Assembly: GCA_034401795.1 (NCBI GenBank)
Contig: CM067369.1
Span: 138,148,496-138,212,495 of the forward strand
DNA length: 64,000 nucleotides
Direction of reading: 5' to 3'
Source: Chaetoderma sp. LZ-2023a
Taxonomy: Eukaryota; Mollusca; Caudofoveata; Chaetodermatida; Chaetodermatidae
This document shows, piece by piece, positions 43,420 to 56,539 of this stretch. The position numbers and the translations under genes were made by a program. A model generated the notes under the pieces. It did no database searches, was not told the DNA's origin, and saw nothing but the letters and a program-made list of their open reading frames with translations. Position 1 is the first letter of the stretch, and each line of letters begins with the position of its first letter.

Positions 43420-44817
43420 TAGGCTTGCACAATACTGTCCTTGGAGGTATCGCGATATATCCTGGTGAGAAAATCGTGATATTTCGATATATCGTATAGC
43501 CTATTTTATGGTATATGAATTCACGGGATGAATTGGTCTTGGCTTGAGTTGGACTGCACGGTTTGGCTTATGTAGACATGTCGGCTTCACTATGAGTTTT
43601 CATATCAATTTTAGCCGAATATGACTTCTAATTGGTAAATTTCAAACAAAACTTTAAATCCAGTCACCAAGATGCTTAAGTTAAAGAACGATCGTTAATA
43701 ACACGAAAATAGGAAATTTCCCGGTGTAAATCTTTTACACCTTACACCTTGGCTTATACCTTGTCCATCATTGCGGGAGTGAAATTATTACATTGGACAA
43801 CCTAAATATTGCGTACTGTTATAATCATCGTATCAAAATGCATCAAAAATTTGTCTTTGTGAAAATGTACAAATCACGTGCTATTAGGAATGTGTTTTAG
43901 ATCCATAGATATCTAATGTTTAGATCTGATCCGCATTTACCGAGTTCCCGTTTACTAATAATAGTTAGCCTTCAGACACATCTCGGATAGTTCACCTTGC
44001 AGGCTAAAGCATGCATACCGTCTCATTTAGCCATCACATTTGTGAACGCACCACCTCTCACCTCCAAAAACAGGAGAGCAAGCAATATCACATGATTTAT
44101 ATATTTTTGTGGCGGCATTTATTGTCAAATTTAGGATTAATTTAGAATTTATAAACCATGCTTATTAAGAAATATACAATATTTATACCGTCCCATGTAA
44201 TAATTTCATCCACGCCATCATGGTTTTGAGGTATACAGTACGGCGGCAAGAAATTGTACCGGTAAATTGCATTGCATTCAATTTTAGTATTATTGTCCAT
44301 CTTTTAAAAGAATTTTAAAGAATGAACTTCAACTTTTTCTTGACCTATTCCTAAAATAAGCCCACCCCTGGCCCTGTAGGTGGGGCTTAGAACACACCTT
44401 CCGTATCCTCTGCGTGTTGTAAAAGGCGACTAAAGGAGGTAAGGGTGAGGTAACCCTGACAGAAACCTCGAGTGCTGAAGACGGAGTTTCCAGGCCGCAC
44501 GGCGCACTCTAATAAACCATGGATCCACGCACTTAAACGCTTATGATCATGCCGATAGTCACTTACAGGACTGGCGGTATGATCAGCGAACGAAAAGAAG
44601 AAGCCCACCCCTCTCGCAAAGATGTTGGTTTGGAAATAAATTGAACAGCTTGTCGTAATAGAAGGCTACGCTACAAATACATGACAAATGGGCAGAATAT
44701 GGCGTGGCAGTAAAATTTTCGCGATATTTCGATTTAAAAAAAATCATATTGTAAAAAATTGTGGCTGGAAGAAAAAAATTGCGATTTTCGATAATATCGG
44801 ATAATCATGCAAGCCTA
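43420..44817. mobile_element. hAT-like non-autonomous DNA transposon, 1398 bp
   Basis: Termini TAGGCTTGCA... and ...TGCAAGCCTA, with exact 8-bp duplications AGGGATGG at 43412-43419 and 44818-44825. Subterminal tatcgcgatata / cgatattatcg motifs are inverted. It contains no recognisable transposase and carries a SINE at 44370-44600. It lies 63 bp right of DIRS copy 1. Confidence 0.88.
44370..44600 (+). mobile_element. SINE-like retroposon, ~231 bp
   Basis: Flanked by an exact 12-bp duplication aagcccacccct (44358-44369 and 44601-44612). It contains gcgtgttgtaaaaggcgact, a block I associate with conserved SINE central domains in invertebrates. It ends in cagcgaacgaaaagaag, a tail very like that of the LINE at 10715-12564. 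No clear box A/B pair was found at the head, so the 5' class is uncertain. Confidence 0.75.
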
Positions 44818-45889
44818 AGGGATGGATGAACAAAAGTATAGTCTGCTTCTTCCTAGTTTGATAACTAAGTTACTAAGGCTGCACGGTATGGCATACCACA
44901 CATGTGATGATGTCAATTTTCAAACTGGTTTGAACAGCACATCGGTTGTGTGGGGTGGGATAAGTCCTAAGCAGGAGATGGTACTATCATTGTATGTAAT
45001 ATTTTTCGATAAACATGTAACAAGTATAAACCATACATGAGAGTGACTTCACCAACCAAGGTAGGAAATTAAGTCATAACCCCATTGTTAAATTAAAATT
45101 AATGCAGATTTGAATGTTTCCGAGCGAACAGAGATCATTTCATTTTACAAAGATTTAATGACAGGGTAACCCTAGGTTGAACTCTCTCATGTATGATAAG
45201 CCCACTCATGACTTTTAATTTCTTTATATAAGCATTAGGAATAAGGTATATACCGTATTTATCCTAATTTAACCGCCCCTCCAAATTATACAGGCCCCAT
45301 GTTTTTGAGACGAGTGAAAGGAGAAACTTAACAGTATTAAAAACTGAACACATTTTCACGATACGTACAAATTCTTACCGTCTTATGCCTATGCTTAATG
45401 TATACCTTATATCCATCAGCGCGGGAATGAAATTATTAATTGGGACCACCTAAGTATTGCGTATACTTTATTAATCATCGATTATTTCATCAAATTTAAT
45501 CCTAATTTTGACATAAAATGTCGATGCGAGAAAATATAAATCACGTGATGTATCAGCTTCCGCCACAGGACAAATTTAGGTCATTACTTGAGTAGCGTGA
45601 AGATGCCAATATTAGTACCTGGCTTCGAGTAGCTAGGAGAGTGGCGGTGTAAACTCATTCTTTTGCGTAAGCTGATTAATACCAGGGCTGGGGTCAAATA
45701 CAAAACTATTTGTATTTGAAGTAATTTAAATAAATTTTTCAGGTATTTGAGTATTTTCAAATAATTTTCAAAATACTTCTGAGCTGTCTATTTCTGACAA
45801 ATCCTTACATTCAATTGTACACGCACAATGCAAATTAAAATTTAATCCAGATTTCTCATATCTTCAGTAACTCTGCATGCCATACTATG

Positions 45890-46262
45890 TTGAATATTTT
45901 AAAATTAATTTTACTGTTACAGTTGTTACCATAAGAAGCAGCAACCTCCAGTGAAATCTTTGCCAAAATAATTAACAGTATGGTTGTCCTGAAATATAGT
46001 TGCTAGGGCTTCAGTGTTAAAATGTGACCCAATAAGAATAGAGATAATACTTTTATAAATAGAACTTTGCAAATCGCCTTGAAATTCTTTTTAAAATTCT
46101 TTTTCATACATTTCATACATGTTATCCTCAGTTTTAATAACCCTGGTTTTAAAGACGATGGAAATGAAATCTTCAGAATATTTTGAAAATAATTTAGCTG
46201 AATGTGGTCTTATGCAGCAACAACTTTCAGTCACGTGGTTTTCAAAATATTCACATGATTTT
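45890..46262. repeat. Two hairpin family A-like copies
   Basis: gttgaatattttaaaattaa... near 45890-45985 and a cagaatattttgaaaataat / tggttttcaaaatattcaca pair at 46170-46262, around cagcaacaact-type loops. Confidence 0.55.
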
Positions 46263-46794
46263 CTGTTTTATATAACACACATTATCAATGCATATATAGA
46301 ATGAAATGAGCTTTGCTTCCAGCCTGGCATTTGGTTGCTGTTACATATCAATTCCTTACCAATGTTTAATGGATGCACATTGGATATTACTGTGATACAA
46401 TTCACAGAGTCAAACCTTAGTCAAGCAAGTGGTATTAAGCTGATTGAGGTACAATGTAGTCCAAGAGTTATCCCCCTTAATAGAAGATAGTCCAAGAGTT
46501 ATCCCCCTTGATATGTGATGTTTTCATAGCATCTGCTATACAATTATGGATTGCTGGACAAGCAAACAGCATACCTACATGTAACTAATGAGGTAACGAA
46601 GCAGTCACCTTCCATATATGGAAATCTGAATGTTCTAAGCCAACAGCTCATCAACTCATACAATCACATGATTATTCCAGCCACTCATGGTAGATTCTAC
46701 AACATAGTACCAGTGAGGTAGTACCAGTGAGGTAATCATGTTAGTAGCTACTGGACTGGGCTGCTAATTTTTCCCACCACCGCCCCATCAGTAT

Positions 46795-47150
46795 CCTCCA
46801 AAGTTTACAGTAATCAGCAATATCCTCCAAAAGTCTACAGTATCCTCCAAAGTTTACAGTAGTCAGCAATATCCTCCAAAAGTCTACAGTATCCTCCAAA
46901 GTTTACAATAATCAGCAATATCCTCCAAAAGTCTACCATATCCTCCAAAGTTTACAGTAATCAGCAATATCCTCCAAAAGTCTACAGTATCCTCCAAAAG
47001 TCTACAATAATCAGAAATATCCTCTAAAAGTCTACCATATCCTCCAAAGTTTACAGTAATCAGCAATATCCTCCAAAAGTCTACCATATCCTCCAACGTT
47101 TACAGTAATCAGCAATATCCTCCAAAAGTCTACAGTATCCTCCTCCCAGG
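46795..47150 (+). repeat. Compound ~49-bp minisatellite
   Basis: Alternating tatcctccaaagtttacagt-aatcagcaa and tatcctccaaaagtctacag blocks, about seven full units with some deletions. The open frames across it on the minus strand are repeats, not genes. Confidence 0.9.
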
Positions 47151-47204
47151 CAGTGGGCAGTATCCACCAAAAGTTTACCGTAATCATGTATACCAAGACA
47201 TTTA

Positions 47205-47945
47205 CCCCCATATTAAGCAGCATAGAATATAAATATAGAGGCATTATCAGTATTCATATAATATGCACGTATAGTTTATTAACTTCAATTAATGCATGCA
47301 CACATAACGAGAACACATGAATAAGTTTACATATTTATTTGGTGACAGACATAACCCCTTTATGCCTGCACTTATGTCAGATGTACTGGTTGCCTCCCCT
47401 GGGCAGGCAACACAACGCTTGAGGCACGTAAGTGCCAAGATTGCTTTATAAACGATACTTGCGTATTATATGAATATTGATAATGCCTCTATATTTATAT
47501 TCTATGCTGCCTATATTAAAGGCCCCAAAGACCTTTGAAGAAGTGGTGGGCACTTACGTGCCTCAAGTGTTGTGTTGCCTGCCCAGGGGAGGCAACCAGT
47601 ACATTAGACATAAGTGCAGGCGCCACCAGCTTATGCCTATCACCATCATGTATACCAAGACATTTACCACCTGGGGGTCTCATTTGGGGCCTTTAATATA
47701 GGCAGCATAGAATATAAATATAGAGGCATTATCAATATTCATATAATACGCAAGTATCGTTTATAAAGCAATCTTGGCACTTACGTGCCTCAAGCGTTGT
47801 GTTGCCTGCCCAGGGGAGGCAACCAGTACATCTGACATAAGTGCAGGCATGACCGGCTTATGTCTGTCACCAAATAAATATGTAAACTTATTCATGTGTT
47901 CTCGTTATGTGTGCATGCATTAATTGAAGTTTAATGGTTGACAGT
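47205..47945. repeat. Large nested palindrome
   Basis: 47275-47520 and 47700-47935 are inverted copies (taagtttacatatttatttg, ggcaggcaacacaacgcttg, gaatataaatatagaggcat). The central part 47540-47660 holds a further partial copy (cacttacgtgcctcaagtgt, gcctgcccaggggaggcaac). It resembles a transposon inserted into a copy of itself, or a rearranged inverted-repeat element. Confidence 0.8.
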
Positions 47946-48574
47946 CAATCAATCATTAAACATGTATAGTACTATACTACTCTCTAACTGAATCCGACTG
48001 TTTGAGTCTTGTAAAGCTGATTTAACTCTCAAATTCTTATCTGTAGTAGAATGGGAAATTATCACCTTTCAAAGCAAACTTGGTAGAGCTGCTCAATTTG
48101 CAACAACACCTCCATTATACTAGCTTGCAGGACTCAAACCAGAGTCTTAACCCTTTGAATAACCATGAATTTTATATTCAAATCATTCATTTAGATTGGA
48201 TGGGTGGGTGGCAGTGGGGTTAATTACCCTTTCTTGCGCACATATGTAAAATGATTATAATTTGTAGAAGAGAGGATAATGTAGATGTTGGAAATAGTGT
48301 TGTTTTCATAGAGAGCAGCAGCATACAGGCATTGCTTTTCAGCATGAAGACCAGTTGTCATGTGAAAAGGAATGAAACTTAGGAATCTGAAATTTCAGAA
48401 ACTTACAAATAAATTAAAGGCTCTGAATATTTTTGGGTATAATTTGAATACATGTGTTTCCAAAAAACAACTTTGAGTCAGATAGCTTTAGCGCAATCAA
48501 AATAAATAAATAAACAAATAAAATAAATAAGTCCTGCTATCCCATTCATACCGAAATCTTAAAAACCTTGTTTC

Positions 48575-48690
48575 AAAGGTGATAAATATATCCCAGTCCA
48601 CTCGAATGACTAGCTTGATTATAAAGCCAGTCATTTCAGTGGTAAATTTTCAAAAACAGTCTTCTCTTGGCTTGTAAATGGGCAATACTC
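48575..48690. repeat. Palindromic repeat, family B
   Basis: Arms gaatgactagcttgattat / aaagccagtcatttcagtgg, with outer tctcttggcttgtaaatggg and the family end tcaagacc. Confidence 0.65.
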
Positions 48691-49588
48691 AAGACCAATG
48701 CAGAGACCAGTTTGGGCTGGCTTGACCATTAAAGGGTTAACATGTCTTACCAGTAATGGATAGGACAATTATTTCCTTTCAAGTTTCAAAGCAACATAGG
48801 TAGACCTGTATTAACAACATCTCCATTGTACTAGTTAGCTTGCATGACTCTATACCAGTGTTACAGGCCTCTCCATGAGAATTTTGAAGGGGAGCAATAA
48901 CTTTCTCTCCTGAATTTAAATTTAACCCAGTGGGGAGAGCTGTGTCAGTACTCACCTATATGCTGCCATTGTTACTAAGCAATGGCGGGGAGCAATGAGA
49001 TACTCACCTAAAATAAATTTCATGCAAGTGGAGGCGAGAGGAGAGCAATCACTCGCCTCTCCACGAGAGGCCTGGTGTTAACCATTTTGATCATGAATTT
49101 TATATTCATAGCATTCATTTAGACAGCGGTTAATTATCCCTTTTCATAATGATGTTAAAAGATTAATTGTAGAAGAAATACTGGTGTACATTTTGGAAAT
49201 ATTATTGCTGTTCTTAGACAGCAGCAAGATACAGCAACATTGGTTTTCAAATCAAATAAAGATCGGAATATCTTTGGCAACAATTTGAATGCAAGTCTTT
49301 AATGAGATAGTCTTAAGACTAATCAGCAAGGATTTTAAATAAACAAAATCAATAAATAAACCTTGTTTAATGTTATTCCATTTCTGTCTCAACCTTAACC
49401 CTTACACTGATGAATTCCCCATTTCTCATTTTGAAGGCAATCATATAGAAAAACTGTCGATTATTTTGAAATTAATTCTTCCAGTCAAATGAATTTCAAA
49501 ATATTCAACAGAATAAGTTTTATACCGTAAAGAATTTACTTTTTCATGGATTTGTCGGTGAAAGGGTTAATAAATCTGGTTTCAAAGG

Positions 49589-49779
<191 letters not shown>

Positions 49780-50703
49780 TGAAATTTAAGTAAATATTTT
49801 AAAAATAATTTGACTGGGCGTGTTATGGTCATCGGCAGCAACAACTCTCAATCAAATTGCTTTTAAAATAATCACATGATTTTGTATTAATATGTATTCC
49901 CTATATACTCTCCCCGAGGAATTGCAATTTTGCAACTACAATTTTCAGTTATACAAAAAGCCACAATCATGAAAGCCTCACCAGCAAAGCAAGATTTATA
50001 TCTTATTTTGTGGGCCATGATGCTATGACAATGATTAAAGCATCTAAGTGTCCATTTGAGATATACTGGGAAGATAATATGCCTCGAGAACATTGCCATA
50101 CAAGTACCTCAGGAAGGCATAATTTAATCAAAACTTAAATTAGATACTGAAATATTTACATGTTTATGTGCATTTAAACGTGGAAAGCGAAGGTTATCTG
50201 CCATTTTGAATTTGATATAATTTTGCATTACCCATTCATGATGCTGGTTGACTAACTTTACTAGCTAGTTTACTATTTCAACTTTGGTTGGGATATAGTC
50301 AACTATATTTAACTATGGTTAACCTGTGGAAATTGACCCTAGATAAGGTATACAATTAATTTCATCAACAAATATGTCAAAAATAAGATACTGATATTTT
50401 CCTTACATAAGTTCCATTCATAAAATGATACTTGTTTCACTTTGCAGCCTTAGTTTGGTATCTATGATTGTCTGTGTAAATTTGTGGGTCTGACTGTCCA
50501 TTACTAGAGTTACATCTGTACCATTATTGGTCTTCTATAAGAAATGTAAGAAGTATTTGAGAAGTATTTCAAATAGTTGCCCTAAGTATTTGTATTTAAA
50601 TACTTAGCAAAAAACAAGTATTTGTATTTGTATTTGAAGAATTCCAAAGTATTTGTATTTGTATTTACTTTTGAAAGTATTTGACCTCGGCCCTGATTAA
50701 TAC

Positions 50704-52230
50704 TCAGTAGAATCGTCTGCGTTTTACAGACGTACTATACTGGACTCGGGAACTTTTCGTTGATAGTTGTATCATACAAGGAAGTGACGTAATTTTGATG
50801 GCATTTCCGCGAAGTTATTGCACAATTTCATTTCAAATCTCTTTATTTAACATTTATAAGTTATTTAACAAACACACACACACACACACAAATTCTCTTT
50901 ACACAAACTGCTGTAATTTGGATGCAACTTCTATTAGATACATTTGCTGTTCTAAAACTGCTAAGAAATTAGGATGGCTCCCTCGAAAATTGGCATGGGA
51001 CTTCTATTAACGATGCAGTTATTAATCAGCGATTTAAGGTACCATTAAAATTCGACTAAAGGACGCAGATTTTTTGTCATAAACATGTTCTAGGAAGGGG
51101 TGGTGGGTGGGGTGGGGGTGCGTCCTATAATCTAGTACAGTGTTTGAGCACATTTTTTTGGTCAAGTTTTGTAAAATTGCACTCATTTTCACACTGTACA
51201 AATTCTCGGACTATGGTTAATGTATACCTCAAAACATCATCGTGGAAGTGAAATTATTAAATTGGAATGCCTAAATATTGCATATCCATTAATAAAGATC
51301 ATTTATTACATCAAAATTAATCCGGAATTTGACATAAAATGGCGTCGTGAAAAGATATAAATCATGTGATTCGCCTCCAAACGCAAAAGATTGTTTTTAA
51401 TTAGAGCGAGTACTCGGATAAAATATTCTGGACTCGGAACTCTGAATACTATATATTATCATTGCACGATAGGAACTAAGTATTGTATTTAGGTCTGATC
51501 CGTACCCGTTTGATAACCAATTCCCATTAACGTATAAGATCTCGCGAGAACACGGAGCCTCAATTCGCAAAAGAGCCAGTGGCTCGCCAACATAAGAAGC
51601 GCTTTATCTCATTTTAATTCTGATTCCGTTTTGGAGCATTTAATGTTGGTCGGCATTACAAAATTAATGCGCAATACAAGAGTAAACACTGTTCCATTAT
51701 TAATTTTTTTTTAAGAGAAATAATATTTCTCTGTTCTGATTGGATAAATTCTCCCGTACAAGTCAATGAAAATAGATAATGGCAGATATTAGACGAATTC
51801 TAGTAAACACAACTGCTGATCTTACTGCATTCCTAATATCACATGATTTCCATATTTTCTAGGCGACATTTTATGTCAAAAGTAACATTGATTTTGATGT
51901 AATAAACGATATTTATTGAAGACACGCAATATTTAGGCTGTCCCATTAATAATTTCACGTCCATGATATTTTTGAGACGTACATTAAATATAGTGGTACG
52001 GCGGTAAGCATGCGTATGGAAATTGCATTCAATTTTCGTGTTACATTCTATATGAGTTTTAACCATTTTAGAAAATGGATTTCAATTTCTCTATGCATCC
52101 TTTCTATGAGTATAAGGATTTTTGGGGAGGATTTAGGCCAAAATTTAGCTTACATCCAATACAAGCTAGCGTCCTTTCCTCGAATAAAAACAGTAAGCAC
52201 TAACCGCCCTGCGGTTAAATTAGGATAAAT
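50704..52230. repeat. Right part of the interrupted element, family C sequence
   Basis: 51200-51380 and 51830-52050 are inverted copies of a block found at 5110-5300. 51530-51680 matches 4740-4900 in reverse complement. A short (CA)n is at 50875-50890. No coding region seen. Confidence 0.55.
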
Positions 52231-52317
52231 ACGGTAACATTCATTTCTGATGACAGCAATTGTTAAAATCTGGATGTTTACTGACAAATAATACCGTTCC
52301 CCTTACAATCATGTGTG

Positions 52318-52412
52318 TGCATGGGGGGGGGGGGGGTGCATGAGTGAGTGAGCACTTGAGTGAGTGGGTGGCTGTCTGGGTGAGTGAGTGAATGAGTGAG
52401 TGGGTGCGTGTG
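52318..52412 (+). repeat. G run followed by (TGAG)n-like microsatellite
   Basis: A run of about 13 g is followed by gcatgagtgagtgagcactt and further gtgagtgagt blocks. Confidence 0.9.
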
Positions 52413-52607
52413 AAACAGATAATAAGAGATATGTCTGTACATGAAGATGGTTATTTTTCAAACAATACCCACTATTTCGGCCATTCGGGTTGGTGAAATG
52501 CATCCTCATGACTGTTTCTCTCCTTCACACCCTCTTATTGTTAATATATCAAGGCGAGCAATTGATATGTTATAAATATATAACACATGTACATCTATGG
52601 TGAATAC

Positions 52608-52751
52608 CTTTGCAGATCTGTGTTTGGTCAGGGCCTAGGACTCCAGCAGGATATGGCCATTTCTTTTTCTCAACCAATGCCTGGTCATACTGACACATTG
52701 TACCATCACCTTTGCCTAGTATCAACTGCTTACCGCGAGGACTCCAACACA
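52608..52751 (-). CDS. NUP214: NUP214 exon, VCWSP blade of the beta-propeller
   Basis: Internal exon of 144 bp (2 + 47 codons + 1). The acceptor is tctattaccag before TGTGTTGGAG and the donor is GCAAAG followed by gtattc. The encoded [17 protein letters not shown] and a following CQYDQAL match the diagnostic VCWSPKGKQL...GT...QY segment of vertebrate NUP214. The intron that follows is about 17 kb and holds one full DIRS element, two hAT-like elements and a SINE. Confidence 0.95.
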
Positions 52752-52847
52752 CTGGTAATAGAAACACAAGCAACTCCTGGATACAATAGGGGGTGTGTAA
52801 ATTGTACGACTTGTATGTCTTTGACAAATTTTAAATTTACTAATCAT

Positions 52848-52925
52848 TACGTTGAATATTTTGAAACAAATTTGACAGGGAAACAGCGCTCAGTTAAATT
52901 AGTTTCAAAATATTCAAAGGCTTAC
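52848..52925. repeat. Hairpin, family A
   Basis: gttgaatattttgaaacaaa and ttaaattagtttcaaaatat arms around ttgacagggaaacagcgctc. Confidence 0.75.
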
Positions 52926-53878
52926 CTCTAATACGTACCATGAGATTTATATTCTGGGAATTCAGGTTTCAAATGACTTCATCATACATAACAAAGTGGG
53001 AAGAGCTTAGTTAGAAATAGACAGGGTATATCTAGAAATGGGTTCCTCCATTCTATGATTTAAATCTTTCCCATGACTCAGAGAACGGCTCTAAATCAAC
53101 TGTTACACGGTCATCATTGAAATTACATTCTCTTAATTCCGCAACCATTATAGAAGTACGCTACCAGTATTGAATCGTTTTTAATAATTCCAGTCCACCT
53201 ACCCGCCAAATTAATTTGAAACTAGAATATGCAGTCAATGGCATGCCAACGCAAATCCCCCTGCCTTCAACAACTTTAACATTATGTGACATTCTGCAAT
53301 GGCAGCATTTAATGGCTTCTAATCAAATTAAGTCCAAAATATTCAACAGGACGTATTATTTTGGCTTAGAAACAAGTTAAGATTTAAGATATTTCTGAGC
53401 AGTACTGTAGAACAAAATGATATTGTATTTTGAGCTTACAAATGTCTGATCCAATGTAGCAAAGATAGTCCATACAACTCAAAAAAACATTACAGTGGTA
53501 TTGCATGGAGACACTCGTTTTACCGAGCAGCCATATTGTATTGTATTTCATAATTTCCTTCTTTATATAGGATCACCATCCAAACTAATAGCATCACTGC
53601 TCAGTGAGGTTCCTGGACACATATCCGCATCCATTAGGGTGTTTCTACAATTATTTGTAACATATTTGCCGACAGTGTAGATAGCGAACCAGGGAGCCAA
53701 TGACAGCATCGCTGATAGCTGTGACGTAGGCTGGTTACAGCAGGATGCCAACAATGCCGCACAGTGATGTCCAGTCTCCATACATCTGTACCTGTACCAC
53801 CTTTTTAGATAACAATGTTACAGGCATCAGTTATGGCATCTTGGAAATACTGACGGCAGGACTGACATCCAATATCTA

Positions 53879-54072
53879 ATTATTTTACGTCCCCCAGGGC
53901 ACAGACACCACACGAGATGACACGATGGCTTTATGTCCCCTCCAAAGGATATGTCATTTGAATGATGCATGGAATGGTTTTTACACCTTGATCACATGCC
54001 TGAACACGGGATCGGATTCGAATTCCAAGCCTGTGCAGCACAATGGTTTTGCCCACTGAGCCAATGCGCCAC
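53879..54072 (-). mobile_element. tRNA-derived SINE
   Basis: The minus strand begins GTGGCGCATTGGCTCAGTGG. Box A is tggctcagtgggc (54051-54063) and box B is ggaattcgaatcc (54014-54026), 24 bp apart, as in tRNA-type pol III promoters. The body continues with gtgtaaaaaccattccatgc and ends around tgccctgggggacgtaaaat. The head is diverged from any functional tRNA (no acceptor-stem pairing or 3' CCA-type end seen), so this is a SINE and not a tRNA gene. Confidence 0.82.
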
Positions 54073-54229
54073 AATATTAAATTAGAGTTGGCTGATATCC
54101 CGATATGCCTGAGCAAACCGCGACATCGTGTATATAGATAATGTTACTGCAAGTTTTTCAAAATATCGCAAATGTCATCAATAACAATATTTGGAAATTG
54201 ATTCTTAAACAAAATTGGGCCTGTGGCAC

Positions 54230-55560
54230 TCACCTGGACCATTGGTATTTAAACCATTTGCATTTAAATAGACATGATGGATGATTTTCAGAAAATCCAA
54301 GATGGCCACCAAAAAAATTGACCAATCAAGACTCTCGTTTAGTATGTTGAAAGCCTACCATCAAAGGATCGTTCCACCCAAGTTTTGTTGAAATCGGGTT
54401 ATTTATTGAAGGAGTACCGTTTTTAAATGTTTCCGGAAAACTTTCAGAAAATCAGAGATTGCTGCCAAAACATTGACATATCAAAATTCTGAATAGGCTA
54501 CAACAATAGGATCCATCCAGCCAAAATTGGTTTTAATTGCCCAAGCAATTAATGAGGAGTAGCATTTTATATGAATTCCCATTTATTGGAAAACCCAAGA
54601 TGGCCACCATCAAAATCAAGTCGTCAAAATTCTGCATACAAGTTCTGAATTGTACGGGCCTAGGGTTCTTCCAGCTGAGTTTGGTTGAAATTGGCTAAGT
54701 GGTTAATGAGGAGTAGCATTTTATGAGGCCCAGCCTTTTAACTGATTTCGCAAAATATTCAGAAAATCCAAAACGGCTGCCGGAAAAATTTACCAATCAA
54801 AATTCTGTATATAAGTTCTGAAATCTACCAGCCTAGTATGCTTCCAGCCAAGTCTGGTTGAAATTGCTCAAGCAGTTAATGAGGAGTAGCGTTTTAAACG
54901 ATTTCCCGCCATTTTTCAGAAAATCCCAGATGGTTGCCAGAAAAATTTACCAATCAAAATCTGTGTAGGAGTTCTGAAGCATACTAGGCCAGGGCTCTTC
55001 CATCCAAGTTTGATTGAAATTGGCCCCGTGGTTATCGAGGAGTAGGCTTTTAAGTGATTTCCAGAGATTTTCAGAAAATCCTAGATCGCCGCCGGTTTTG
55101 AAACCGACCATCCTAGTATCCTTCCAGCCAAGTCCGGTTGAAATTGCTCAAACAGATAATGAGGAGTAGCGTTTTAAATGATTTCCCGCCATTTTTTGGA
55201 AAATCCAAGATGGCTGCCAGAAAAAATGGACAGATTAAAATTCTGTATATAAGTTCTGAAACATACCAGCGTACTATCCTCCCAGCTAAACCTGGTTGAA
55301 ATTGTCCAAGCAGTTAATGAGTAGCGAAAATTCAAGATGGCCACCGAAAAAAATTACCAATCAAAATGCTGTATAAATGTTCTGAAGCCTACCCCCATAG
55401 GGTCCTTCCAGCCAAATTAGGTTGAAATCTGCCAAGCGGTTAATGAGTAGCGTTTTTAAGCAAAAGTTGACGGACAGATGGACGCCGGACGGGCAGACAG
55501 AAGGATGGTCGCCATGCAATAAGCTCACTTGGCCATTCTGGCCCGGTGAGTTAATAAAAA
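54230..55560 (+). repeat. Tandem repeat block with 'aagatggcc' units
   Basis: Six or seven diverged units of about 170-190 bp share gaaaatccaagatggcc(g/a)cc, accaatcaaaattctgta, cttccagccaagt(t)tggttg and aatgaggagtagcgttttaa. The block ends with gacggacagatggacgccgg and gctcacttggccattctggc. It is an intron repeat, non-coding. Confidence 0.85.
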
Positions 55561-55699
55561 TTTTAATGTGTGTTCATAACTTAATCTACCCATATATATA
55601 GTGATAGTGCATACATGTAGGCAAATAGGTGCTAATAATGCTATGATGTGATTATGCTAACCCTTTAATGGTACAATTTTCTCAAGAAAGTTTAAATAG

Positions 55700-55872
55700 T
55701 TGCTCATTGAATGTCCATTTGCAGGACAAGATTATTTTTGAAAATTTACCACTGGAATGACTGGCTCATTTATCGAGTCAGGCATTCCAGTGGTAAATTA
55801 GCAAAAATGATCTCTTGCCCTGCAAATAGACATTCCTCAAGACCGATACACAGCATTTAGCCGGCTTAACCA
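55700..55872. repeat. Palindromic repeat, family B (best copy)
   Basis: Strong inverted repeat: gtccatttgcaggacaagat / atctcttgccctgcaaatag, with inner aaatttaccactggaatgac / ggcattccagtggtaaatta. It lies 78 bp from the donor side of the NUP214 exon at 55950. Confidence 0.85.
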
Positions 55873-55949
55873 TTAAAGGGTTAAGAGGTAAACGTCATTC
55901 TGATATCACGTAATTTACAAATGAAGACGATTTACAAATGAAGACTTAC

Positions 55950-56145
55950 AACAAGTCGCCATCGTCTGACATGGTAGCATGGCAATCAAATTCATGGTCT
56001 CCACTATGGACCAGAGCTGAGCAGACCCGTCTGACAGACATGTTGCAAACAGATTTGGAACAGCTGGATTCCAAACGCCATCTACCAATCTGCATCCACG
56101 AACATTTGACAAAAACAATTTGCTAAAGGGCACCGCTGGTGAAGT
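55950..56145 (-). CDS. NUP214: NUP214 exon, beta-propeller
   Basis: Internal exon of 196 bp, starting in phase 0 after a long pyrimidine tract (atttttttcag) and ending with one base before gtaagtctt. The translation includes GVWNPAVPNLFATCLSDGS followed by a Trp-containing strand, corresponding to the WNPTVPSMVAVCLADGS blade of vertebrate NUP214. Phase 1 at the donor matches the two-base start of the next exon at 52751. The neighbouring intron to the left holds a tRNA-type SINE and a tandem repeat block. Confidence 0.93.
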
Positions 56146-56539
56146 CTGAAAAAAATGGTCATGGATAAAGCAAGTTAATAAGCGGCCCAAGGGCCTTAAT
56201 GCTCACCTGGACCATTAGCAGTTGAACCATAGCATTTGAACAGCCATATTTTAACCTCAGCAGTAACAAGATATAAACTACAAAATTAGAAATTCAGTAC
56301 AATCGCTATTTAGATGGGAAATTAATGATGAACACTGACCACACAACCAAATTGAACCTTAGATTCCATCCATCCAATAAAAAAATCCAATATGGCCAAC
56401 ATGGTCTTCCCTTGAAAAAACTTTAATCACAATTAGTTATCGATGAAATTAAATCTAATGAGGTTTAGCCTGATCCATACTTCATATGATTTTGACATCA
56501 GTTAAGTGAGGTATCTACATGTAGTGACATCATTAATTA

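Noticed and set aside
46884-47244. Minus-strand frames with repeated WRILLITVNFGGYG
   Set aside because: Translation of the ~49-bp minisatellite.
54003-54072. Functional tRNA gene on the minus strand
   Set aside because: Box A and box B are good, but the acceptor stem does not pair and the sequence runs on into a SINE body.
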